A stretch of 64,000 bases of DNA from Ustilago trichophora (Eukaryota > Basidiomycota > Ustilaginomycetes > Ustilaginales > Ustilaginaceae), in NCBI GenBank assembly GCA_900323505.1, contig OOIN01000025.1:558001-622000 (forward strand), written 5' to 3'. Under the pieces are notes generated by a model. It worked only from the letters and a program-made list of their open reading frames with translations. It was not told the origin of the DNA and ran no database searches. Shown in pieces: positions 1-9,227 of the stretch. Position numbers and translations under genes: made by a program. The stretch's first letter is position 1. Every line of letters starts with the position of its first letter.

Positions 1-1
1 G

Positions 2-994
2 CCCGTAGAGGATGTTTTGGTGTATCCGACGGGTGCAGGTGGTGTAGCCTTGAGTGTGGGTGGGCCAGTGATGAAGGTTTGGGACCTCATGATGGGCGGA
101 AGGGTCATGGCGAGCATTTCCAACCATCAAAAGACGATTACATCTTTGGCGCTCTCCGTCAACTCTGGCGCCGACTTTTCCGTCAACAACGAAGAGACCA
201 TCGGCGGCATGCGAATCCTCACTGGAGGTCTAGATCATCTCGTAAAAGTCTACGACCCCGCTCAAGACTTCAAAGTGACTCACACCATGCGATACCCATC
301 CCCCATTCTTTCCATGGCAGTCTCGCCGGACGAGTCGCACATTGCGGTTGGTATGGCCGATGGAACACTCTGCGTCCGCAAACGAGACGTCAAAGCGAGC
401 GAGCTGGAGCGAAGGGAAGCCGAACGGGCAGCCATGAACGCTGGAGCCTACGAATCCTTCATGCAGGGTAAAGCGGCATCTTCCAACCAGCCCGGGAAAG
501 TCAATGCGCGCAGGGCGACGGATGACATCCGCGTAGACTCGGTTCGCAAACGCAAACTTCAGGACTATGATCGATTCCTCAAAGCCTTCCGCTACGGAGA
601 CGCTCTCGATGCCGCGCTTCGCAAAGGCGTTTCCCCCACCGTCACCTTTGGCCTCATCCTCGAACTCATCCACCGCTCCCCTCGTGGTAGCGCAGACGGC
701 CTCAGAAGAGCCATCGCAGGAAGGGACGATGTCACCCTCGAACCCGTCCTTCGATTCCTCCTTCGTCACGCAGCAAACCCCAACTACGTCGACCTGGTCT
801 GCGATACGCTCAACGTCATCGTAGATACGTATGCAAGTGTGATCGGTCAAAGTCCGCTCATCGACGATCTCTTTGGTAGGATCTGGAGTAAAGTTGGAGA
901 TGAATTGAGGTTGCAGAGGGATCTGATGCAGGTGAGGGGAAGTTTGGAGATGATTCTGGCGGGGACGGCGTTGGGTGCTGCTGCTACCGCTTAA
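2..994 (+). CDS. UTP15: UTP15, U3 snoRNP (SSU processome) protein, 3' part
   Basis: Partial gene: the reading frame is open from base 2 (Pro-Val-Glu-Asp-Val-Leu-Val-Tyr-Pro), so the start codon lies outside the window. The first ~125 residues are the last WD40 blades (VKVWDLMMGG, LDHLVKVYDP). A basic linker follows, then a helical C-terminal domain (~190-325) with the RKLQDYDRFLKAFRYGDALD and RRAIAGRDD-type segments typical of the UTP15 C-terminal domain. In the known family, Utp15 belongs to the t-UTP/UtpA subcomplex, which binds nascent pre-rRNA in the nucleolus and is needed for 18S maturation. The stop is TAA at 992-994. The neighbouring chitinase gene converges on it. Family assignment is firm; the missing N-terminus cannot be judged. 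Confidence 0.9.
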   Translation, partial: PVEDVLVYPTGAGGVALSVGGPVMKVWDLMMGGRVMASISNHQKTITSLALSVNSGADFSVNNEETIGGMRILTGGLDHLVKVYDPAQDFKVTHTMRYPSPILSMAVSPDESHIAVGMADGTLCVRKRDVKASELERREAERAAMNAGAYESFMQGKAASSNQPGKVNARRATDDIRVDSVRKRKLQDYDRFLKAFRYGDALDAALRKGVSPTVTFGLILELIHRSPRGSADGLRRAIAGRDDVTLEPVLRFLLRHAANPNYVDLVCDTLNVIVDTYASVIGQSPLIDDLFGRIWSKVGDELRLQRDLMQVRGSLEMILAGTALGAAATA

Positions 995-1447
995 GTGTTT
1001 GACCAAGGTTTCAATGCATGCAATTTTACACTTGTCCTACGTTGTTATTGCTAAAGGTGCTGTGATCTTGTTCGGAATGGCCATCTTGATCGGATAAAGA
1101 TGCTGTCGAGGAAGAAAAAGTCGGATAAAATTTAAAACGGCAAAACTAGGGCGGAAAAAATTAGCAAGCAAACGACTCCTAGTCGTTGATCTCGGAGACG
1201 CCCACTTCTCATTTTGTCCAACACACCCGGCAAATCTCTGTGAATGAGATGAAATTGTCCATTAAGAAAGAAGGGGAGAAGAATGCCAGCGATTACTGCG
1301 CTGGAGTTGACCATCATGAAATGTACAGTTGAAAAAGAGGAAAATCGTAACGATGTCGTAAAGTGAATCATGACAAAGATTCAAAGAGTCTTAAAGGGGC
1401 ATGATGGATAGCCAAAAAAAAGAGCGAAGGATGTGATGGGGTTGCGT
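995..1447. other. Convergent 3' intergenic region
   Basis: Space between the 3' ends of UTP15 (+) and the chitinase gene (-). It is A-rich in patches (for example around 1130-1165 and 1415-1425) and holds only short unsupported ORFs. It presumably contains both 3' UTRs. No further feature was seen. Confidence 0.6.
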
Positions 1448-3079
1448 TCACTTGGGCATGCCAGCGCGAACGTTGTCCCACTTGCTGTAGGGATAGTTGA
1501 TGTGGTTCAACGTTGAATCGAGTGTGCCCATATTCTTACTCGTCAGTGCTACCAAGCTTCTCTCCTCTCCACCCTGTGCCTTTGTAGCGTCTCCGCTCAA
1601 CTCCCAAAACATGGCACCTCTCAACCTCTTCTGTACGATATACTGACACTTTAGCAGGACATTCTGTGGAGTATCGTAGCTGATGAATTCCCTTTTGGAG
1701 CTATCGTAACTCCAAGATGCTGCGATTTTGGTGTTGATCATCTCCTTTGCTCCCTTTACAGGGAGGAATTTGTAGTCCCAATTTCCTGCTTCCCAAGTTC
1801 CTTGACCGGTGCCGTTGTAAGGTTTTTGCGGGCCATCGGTGTTCTCGAAACCACGGCCGTAGAGAGGGATTCCGAGGACGAGCTTGTGCGAAACAACGCC
1901 GTTGGCAATGTAGTAGTTGACAGCATCGTCGGCGGAAGGTGGATTGCCTTTGATGTTCCACAGATTTGCTTGGTGACCCGTAACGGTGGACCAGGAACCG
2001 GCGAAATCGTAGGCCATCAGATTCCAAAAATCGAGATACTGGTCCATCTTGGCCACTTCGAGAATCTTGTAGTGATCAGGACCACAGGGGGCAGCGATGG
2101 AGAGAAGGTAAGGGTTGGTCTCCTTCTTCTTGGCCTGATGAGCCGTGAGTCCCGCGCGAAGTTCCTTGAGGAGCGAGGTAAAGTTCGAAGCCTGCCCTGC
2201 GGAGGAAGGGTATTCCCAGTCAATGTCGAGACCGTCCAATCCGTCGTTCTCCAAGATAGCGATAGCGGAAGAGATGAACTTGGCGCGCTTCTTGGGATCT
2301 GCCGCCATAGGCGCAAAGTGAGGGCCAAAAGTCCATCCTCCAATCGAGAGCATCAACTTGAGGGCGCGGTTCTTCTTCTTCATGAGCAAAAACTGCTTGA
2401 AGTTGCCGTACAGGTTGTTGCCAGTGTCATTCCACGAGTCGCCTGTGTAGTGGAGCTGTTCGTCGGCCCAGAGGTCGGTGAGGAAGCACTCTCCAGTGTC
2501 GGGGTTGACATCGGCAAAGGCGTAGAGGATGTGGGTGAGGTTGCAGTGGGGGACGTCGGAGGGGGCGTACTTGCGACCGTAAATGCCCCAGTTTGTGAAG
2601 TAGGCGAGGTTGACACGGGGAACGACGGCACCGTTGGTGGTGAAGTTGTGGCCTTCGGCATCGGTGGTCTGGTTTTCCGGGTTCTCGTCCACAGGGGGTG
2701 TGGTTGGAGCTGTGCTAGGGGGTGCAGTGGTGCTGTTGCTGCCGTCGGTGGCAGGAGTGGTGGCGACGGGTGTAGCAGGATCAGCCGAGGTCGAGGGCTG
2801 AGAGGTAGAAGGAGCGCCAGTAGTGGGTGTAGCTGCTGCGGGAGGAGCATCCGAGGTGCCAGGAGTAGCAGCAGCGGTGGAGTATGCTGCAGGCTTGGTA
2901 GGCGAAGGTGGAAGCGACGAGGCAGGCGACGAGGAAGACTTCTTGTCCTCGTCAAAGCGCCTAGAGAGCTTGTGCTTGAGGCCTGTGAATCAGAACAAAG
3001 GCAGAGCAGAAACGTCAGCATCTTTCCATGGTCCAGAGTGCATGCAGTGTGGTGAGTACTTACGACCGAGGAACGCCAT
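1448..3079 (-). CDS. cts1: GH18 endochitinase lacking a signal peptide (Cts1-like)
   Basis: Two exons: 3079-3064 (16 nt) and 2982-1448, with an 81-nt intron (GTAAGT...CAG) at 2983-3063; 516 residues. Residues 1-110 are a basic start followed by a Ser/Thr/Pro/Ala-rich disordered stretch. The GH18 TIM barrel follows, with SIGGW near 218-222 and the catalytic DGLDIDWEYP motif at about 255-264, whose Glu262 is the acid/base. GH18 enzymes hydrolyse chitin with retention. The N-terminus (MAFLGRLKHKL...) is short, charged and has no hydrophobic core, so there is no classical signal peptide. This matches the Ustilago maydis chitinase Cts1, known to be exported unconventionally at the daughter-cell septum. 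The symbol rests on this similarity, recalled rather than searched. The start is the first ATG and lies next to a good 5' splice site. Confidence 0.87.
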
Positions 3080-4076
3080 GGTAGCTTAGATTGTTACGTC
3101 GCTGTGCTGCTGACGATGTGATGGGGGAGCGTTGTATGTGGATTTGCTAGAGAGAGAATCGACACCTTGCAGGCGGTCAGTGTGGTATCCGTATGGGCGA
3201 CGGCGTCTGCAATGATGATGGTTGTGGTAGCGATGGTGGTGGTGGTGGTCGGACAAGTAGAGAGCGAACCCTGGTCTTTAGAAAGGGAAGGATGCACACG
3301 AATCGGACTGTGTAAATAGGACCCGAGCGGAGGTTGAACAGCTCGCCGTCACACGGTCTCTTTACACTGTACTTTGCTGTGATTCTGTGTCGAAGATGAG
3401 GCTATGTGTGCAGCGGTGTAGAAGGGCCAATGCTGGAAAGTAATGTAGAGAGACGAGCGAGAATCTACAGCTGGGTTGTTCTGCTCGGTCTTGGCTTGAA
3501 ATTCCAAGACACTTTGCTCTCTTCTGAGAAGGAAGAGCTGCGCGGAAATGGACAGCCAGCAGCCGGAGACTACTTAGTCTTGGCGCGCGTGGTTGTGGAG
3601 GCAAATTCCACTGGAAGAAAAAAAAAAAAACATCCTTCCTCTTTTTGATTTCCGTGCTTTGGGCCCCTGTCTCTCTCCCGTCGAGACTCGCAGCGGGACA
3701 AAAGAGGACAAACCTTCCTATCCGGGCCCGTTTGCATACACATTCACCGCTCCTCGTCCTGACGATGACAGCACTGATAGAGTGTCAAGAATAGCATTCA
3801 GGGATGGTCAGCAAAACTTTGAGTACAGAACACAAAGCTCGATCTATGCCCGGCCAACACCGTATGCTCATACTCTAAAGGAGATCCTAGGAGCTACAAA
3901 AAGGTTAGACATCGGAAGCATAGCTTGTTTTCTCAACCAAAGCTTTGCGAGGTTAAAGTCAAAGAGTGTTGGGTGCTCTGGCCCCTATTTCGACGAGCTT
4001 GGCATCAACCTGGCTGCAGATGCTTACGTTCAACGGCATGGTTGGCATTTCGAGAGCAGCCACAAAATGGTTTGAG

Positions 4077-4122
<46 letters not shown>

Positions 4123-4539
4123 GATCTTTGTGCGATCGTCAGATGTTGCAACTCCGACCGACTTGGCTTCAACTCTACCTTGCACATGATATTGTGCCTG
4201 TGCTGCCAATCTGCACCGTCGATCCTATCATTTCGCGAGACCAACACACACACCGTTTTTCGGCTTTGCACAATTGTTTTTTCTGACGATGTGAGATCGA
4301 AAGAAATGATTTTCGGCCGGTTCGAGAGCGATTCTCGGCAACCGCCGGATAAGTGATTCTCGCAGCACAAAGACCCTTTCGCTAGGCTACACGGCATCTC
4401 GAGCTTGATCTTGTTCTCCACACATCCTTCTGACACCGTTTCGATCGAGCTTAACGTTGCACCTCGTCCTTCGTTTCTCAACACTATCTCTAGATCGCAC
4501 AACCTTGGATCAGTCATCAACAGAAAGCGTCGCGATACA
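3080..4539. other. Divergent promoter region between chitinase and QPRTase genes
   Basis: About 1.46 kb with no convincing gene. It holds both promoters, a 35-nt GA dinucleotide tract at 4080-4114, an A12 run near 3620, and four copies of the PacC-type hexamer CTTGGC at 3490, 3579, 3998 and 4162. An open stretch at 3593-4075 shows no recognisable protein features. Confidence 0.6.
4080..4114. repeat. (GA)n microsatellite
   Basis: Uninterrupted alternating G/A of 35 nt, followed after one C by another GAGAGAGG. It lies in the QPRTase upstream region. Its length is likely polymorphic between strains. Confidence 0.95.
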
Positions 4540-5533
4540 ATGTCGACCTCGAACCAGCCGTCAACTCCGGTCTACGCCAACCTCTTGCCCCCCTCTTGGA
4601 AGGTCAAGATCGCCGAATGGCTCAAGGAGGATTGTCCTTCTTTTGACTGGGGAGGATTCGTCGTCGGAGAAGCGCCGAAGCGGGCGACGCTGTTTTGCAA
4701 GAGTGAAGGCATTCTTGCCGGAGTCCCCTTCTTCGATGAGGTCTTCAAGCAGCTCGACTGCAAGGTGGAATGGAACTTTACCGAAGGACAATGGCTCAAG
4801 GCGCCGACCTCTGGAGGAAAAGTCAAGATCGCAGTAGCCACAGTCACCGGACCATCCCGAAAGATCCTTTTGGGTGAAAGGGTGGCACTCAACACCTTGG
4901 CCCGCTGTTCCGGCATTGCAACCGCCTCCGGTCTCTTCCTGGCAAAAGCGCGCGACGCGGGCTACAAGGGCATCGTTGCCGGTACTCGCAAGACTACACC
5001 CGGCTTCCGCGACGTCGAAAAATACGGAATGCTCGTCGGAGGAGTCGACATGCACCGCTACGACCTGAGCAGCATGGTCATGCTCAAGGACAACCACATC
5101 TGGTCGACGGGGTCGGTCACCAACGCCGTGCACTCGGCACGTTCCGTATGCGGCTTTTCGCTTCGCATCGATGTAGAGGTGCAGAGCTACGACGAGGCGG
5201 TGGAGGCCATCAAGGCAGGTGCCGATGTCGTCATGCTCGACAACATGGACGGTGAAACGCTCATTGGCAACGCAAAGAGGTTGAAGGAGCAATTTGCGGG
5301 CGGATACAAGTTTTTGTTGGAGAGTTCAGGTGGAATTGATATTGAGAATGTCCAACAGGGTGGACATGTTGACAACTGTAAGTGTAATCCTCGCCGTCAT
5401 ACAGGGTCTGATGAGATTGCTGACATTGTCATATTTTTGATACAAAACAGCCATCGACATTATCTCGACTAGCTCCATCCACCAGTCGACAAAGCACGTC
5501 GACTTTTCGCTCAAGATCGACCCTTCGTCTTAG
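4540..5533 (+). CDS. BNA6: Nicotinate-nucleotide pyrophosphorylase (quinolinate phosphoribosyltransferase)
   Basis: Two exons, 4540-5377 and 5451-5533, with a 73-nt intron (GTAAGT...ACAG); 306 residues, normal for the family. The enzyme converts quinolinate and PRPP to nicotinate mononucleotide, CO2 and PPi, the step where de novo (kynurenine) NAD synthesis joins the shared pathway. Visible signatures are [12 protein letters not shown], the TRKTTPGFR phosphoribosyl/substrate loop, [16 protein letters not shown] and LESSGGI. The short second exon restores the conserved end [18 protein letters not shown]. The start ATG at 4540 is the first that gives the family N-terminus ([10 protein letters not shown]). 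The divergent neighbour is the chitinase gene. Catalytic residues appear intact. Confidence 0.95.
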
Positions 5534-5774
5534 AGCATTCCCTCTTGAGAAATAAAAGCGACATTCTTTGTCAAGCATGGCTGTATTGTTCCCCTTTGAA
5601 AATCCGGATGCCGGTCACGGAACATCTCCGATGATCGTGGGAACGTGGCTGAGATGTGCGCTTCGGAAGGCTTCCGAAGGGACAACAGGTTCATATAGCT
5701 CCTATCCTGGACTCGTTCCTCTTCCTTCATCTCACCTTCTCCGACTTGGCCAAACTGGCGGTAAGAACGCAATC

Positions 5775-7317
5775 ATGTCTGCTCCAACGACCGCAGACGA
5801 ACAGCGCCTAGTCATCCTATCCCGCATCGACGACCTCCTCCGCACCCTTCTTCAGCAGCTCGTTGCCCAGTCGAACCTGCTCGACCCCAGCCCTGCTGCT
5901 TCCTCCTCCTCAATCACCACCCCTGCCTTACCACCGACGACCACTGAAAGCATCGAGGGCAGCCATCGACCGGCAAAGCGCAAGAAGAAAGAATCACGCC
6001 CAAAACTCACACCCCTCAGCCTGCGAGCTGAAGGCCAAGTAGAAGCGAGTGGTGGTGGCGTTAGCTTCCCAACAAAGAGCCTCATGGGCGTGCGGAGATT
6101 TGGTGAGTCTCTCCCTTACCAACTTTTTTCTTTCTCTCAATAGAGACGAGTCTTGCTGAGGTAAGGCCAGATCATTTGTGTGGGCGTATCGGGTTGAGCA
6201 GCGCAGTATCTGAGAGTCCTAGAGTTGATCCAAGCGAATCTTTTACGTGGTGAAATCGTGACCAAGCGGTAAGCCTTCCTCCTGCTCGAATCTACCCTTC
6301 AATGAGCTTCCATATTGAGACAAAAGCAATCTGGTGGCTGGGGGACCTAGGGATATATACTATCAAAGCCTACATCTGTTCGCCTCGCAACAGGCATCCG
6401 ATCGAACCATCGATCGCATAGTTGCGCTGTTGGGTTGTATCGATAAAGTGCAACTTGGGATCGTTGCTAGTCCTCGTGGGCTCGTCTCTGGGTCAATCAG
6501 CATTGTTCCTCCTTCATCTTTGGGAACTGTGATTCGGTGTGAGCGGGGGGTGTCCACACTCGTTCCGACCGAGATCACCACTTCCACCACCACGGCCCAG
6601 GAAGGGTGGAGCCTTGTCTTTCACTGCACCGCATCTCCTTGCCCAGGACATCTAGTGTTGGTCGTGGAGAAGGAGGCAGTGTTTAAGCACCTCGTCCACC
6701 ATCAGGCTGCCCGTGATTCTCCTCGGAGCAAAATAGATTGGGACAAGGTGGTATTTATCACCGGCAAAGGGTATCCAGACTACGCTACACGTGCTTTGGT
6801 TCGACTGCTTTGCGGATCCGAATGCCCCCAAGGTGGTAATGTGAATGTAGCGGGATTGTTCGATGGCGATCCTTGGGGAGTTGATGTTCATCGACACTAT
6901 ACCTTTGCTTGCCCCGAGATCAGCTGGATCGGCGTGGATGTCGAGGACTTTCTTCCTTCTACTGCTATCGAGTTGCCGTCTGGTGGATGTTACCCGCTGG
7001 TACCGCTGCGCAACGATGAGCGGGTGAAAGCTGTTCGTTTGCTCAGAACGCTGAAGGACGAAGATGGGGAACGAGAGAGGCGCTGGAGGTGAGTCCCCCA
7101 ACCCCCCTTCAAGGAATGCTCGGAAAGAAGGGAAAGGATGCTGATACACTCTCATTTTGAGGCTGCTGTGACACGTAGGGACATGTTGACACGGATGCTC
7201 CTGGTGGGATACAAGGTTGAGATCGAGGCAGCGTACGATTTCGCAGCTTCGGACAGCGGTTCTGGGGGGCTGACCGGGTATCTGGAGCGCAAACTGTTCC
7301 CCTGCACCACTTCATAA
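5775..7317 (+). CDS. SPO11: Meiotic recombination protein Spo11 (Topo VI-A-like)
   Basis: Five exons: 5775-6102, 6144-6160 (a 17-nt microexon), 6207-6268, 6351-7088 and 7179-7317; 427 residues. Spo11 makes the DNA double-strand breaks that start meiotic recombination by a tyrosine transesterification. After a disordered, basic N-terminus come YLRVLELIQANLL and TKRDIYYQ, which hold the catalytic tyrosine (Tyr140 in my numbering, second of the pair). The Toprim domain has VVEKE (Glu at ~242/244) and FDGDPWG (Asp307, Asp309), the Mg-binding residues. All introns were placed by GT/AG and phase; each junction restores family sequence (for example the KR/DIYY join at 6268/6351). It converges with the lipid phosphatase gene. 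Assignment is firm; the microexon is the least certain part. Confidence 0.9.
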
Positions 7318-7458
7318 CCGGTCGAGGTAGCTTTTTACGATGCAATCAGAACCTGAATTGTGGGATCAACTTCATGAGCGATTCATTATTCCATTCCATC
7401 CAAGTGCATTACGATCTCGACATCAAATGTGGGCATGCGTTAGTGTGTGGGCTAAAGA

Positions 7459-8580
7459 TCAGATGCGAGGGACAGTCTCCCTTTCAGGATACTCCAAACT
7501 AGTCTCCAACCCATGGTTTCCATTCGGCTTTGTGAAAGCTGCAGCTTCTTCCTGTTCCTCCTCCTCCACTGCTGTCCTTCCATTGTTGCCTCTACCGCTA
7601 TCGGAGGAGATGTTGAAGCGTCTAAATCCGCTCCTCCTGTTTCCTGGTCTTGCAGCTTCTTCATCTTCATCGATGTCGTCAGCGAACCTGTCATCCTCTC
7701 CTGCCCCTGCCATGTGTTCGGCTGGAATCCTGGGACTGTAGGGTTTATGACTTTGAGCATGACCCAGGGGTGGATAGTAAAGCTTGTAACTCCAGTATGC
7801 GATGACCAGACCCAATAGTCCTCCCGCCAAGACATCCGTTGCATGGTGTCTGTAGTCCATGGTCCTACTGACCGCGATCAGGGCTGCTGCTAGTAGGGGT
7901 GTACCGCAGAGCCAAGCCGTGACTGCATGACCTCGTCCATCGAACAGATGCAGCTTCCCTGCCAGATACAGCGACAGATACGTGAATCCTGCGAAAGATG
8001 TAGAAGCGTGACCAGAGGGGAAAGATCGGAATCCATCACGTAGAATTTTATTGTCTACCCCGACGGTGCAGATTAGATCTGTAACTAGACCGTAGGGTTC
8101 AGCGTTGCGGGATCCTGATGCTGGTTGACAGCGATCGATGAGATCTGGACGTGGTCGACCAACAGTAACTTTGATGATGGTGGTGACGGTGAGAGTGAGG
8201 GCGTTGGCAAGGACGAATCCGAGTAGACCGTTGTGAAGGTCCCAAACGCTGCGACTGATTCCGAGGGAGAATCCAACGATGATCAGGGCGGGGACCAGGA
8301 CCGCGAGAATGCCAAGGAGCCAAGTGGGCACTCGTTCGTGAACGGCATAGGTGTGCTGAATCGAAGTGTCTGTCAGGGAGAATTCGCGTCGGAAACCATG
8401 GACGTTGTTGACAATGGCGAGTAGGCCAGCGAGGAGGATGGTGATGATCCAATCGGGCAGATAGCTTCGTAGGAGGGCCAAGCGACGACGTCGTGTCAGC
8501 GGAGTGTGATGACTAGACCATCGCAGTTGCGAATAGAGCGAGTCTCGGTTGGATGCCCTGGTTGCGGTTGCGTCCGCCAT
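7459..8580 (-). CDS. DPP1: PAP2-type lipid phosphatase (diacylglycerol pyrophosphate phosphatase, DPP1/LPP1-like)
   Basis: Single exon, 373 residues, about six hydrophobic segments between residues ~43 and ~270. The three phosphatase signature blocks are complete: KVTVGRPRP, SFPSGHAS and SRTMDYRHHATD. These mark the PAP2 superfamily, which removes phosphate from diacylglycerol pyrophosphate, phosphatidate or lysophosphatidate at membranes without Mg. The C-terminal ~100 residues are acidic and Ser-rich, likely a cytosolic disordered tail. A TATAAAA element sits ~80 bp upstream on the minus strand. DPP1 and LPP1 paralogues cannot be told apart from sequence alone, so the exact substrate is inferred. 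Confidence 0.88.
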   Translation of the reverse strand: MADATATRASNRDSLYSQLRWSSHHTPLTRRRRLALLRSYLPDWIITILLAGLLAIVNNVHGFRREFSLTDTSIQHTYAVHERVPTWLLGILAVLVPALIIVGFSLGISRSVWDLHNGLLGFVLANALTLTVTTIIKVTVGRPRPDLIDRCQPASGSRNAEPYGLVTDLICTVGVDNKILRDGFRSFPSGHASTSFAGFTYLSLYLAGKLHLFDGRGHAVTAWLCGTPLLAAALIAVSRTMDYRHHATDVLAGGLLGLVIAYWSYKLYYPPLGHAQSHKPYSPRIPAEHMAGAGEDDRFADDIDEDEEAARPGNRRSGFRRFNISSDSGRGNNGRTAVEEEEQEEAAAFTKPNGNHGLETSLEYPERETVPRI

Positions 8581-9227
8581 GATTGCTCTCGAATGCTTTC
8601 TCGTGATGGTGAAAGGTCAGGTTAGGTTTTGACGAGATGAACTCAAGGTTGGGCTTTTTATAAACGTCGTAAAGCGCGTGGATGGACAGACGCCTACAAT
8701 CAGTTACCTCGCCAAAAACTCTATTCAGGAGAAGAGCAGCAACGGTAAGGTACTCTACTCTCTACGATGGGAGAAAGAAGACGAGTTAGGGGCAAAAAGG
8801 CAATGCACTATTCGGGCCGACTCGCTACATTTTACCCCGGCCCCTCTCTTCGCGGTTGTCGGGATGTTGTTGGGCAACGGATGATGTGTTGTTCTTGTTC
8901 TTTCTCTCGGAGCGAAATTTAGGAGTATCTATATTTACCTTGTGACGTGCGGATTGCAGCTGTTTCGCCTTGGTACTTGCTTGGCAGAGCCGTGATTTCG
9001 AAATATGAAATTCAGGCACAGCCTCGTGCGACCTGTACCATGCCCATCCAGCGTGCACTGACGTCCCCCGATTGGGCACTCACTCCGGCCCCGATTTACA
9101 TCGTGCTCTCTTCCTGAACCTCGACCTGAGCTTCATCTAGCACACACCTTGATACTCAAAAAAGTATGGTTGACATATGTGCATGCATTGGGATCATTCG
9201 TCGCTAGTGAGTCTGTAGAGCCCATGT
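8581..9227. other. Intergenic region (lipid phosphatase promoter, ATG6 3' end)
   Basis: About 650 bp between two minus-strand genes. It holds the phosphatase promoter with its TATA element and the presumed ATG6 3' UTR. No other feature was recognised. Confidence 0.5.
8656..8662 (-). promoter_or_regulatory. TATA box of the lipid phosphatase gene
   Basis: On the minus strand the sequence reads TATAAAA inside GTTTATAAAAAG, 76-82 bp upstream of the ATG. Position and match are typical for a fungal TATA element; function is inferred. Confidence 0.55.

Noticed and set aside
3593..4075. Possible 160-codon gene between chitinase and QPRTase
   Set aside because: Non-ATG or weak start, no domain, mixed composition; it sits in the divergent promoter region.
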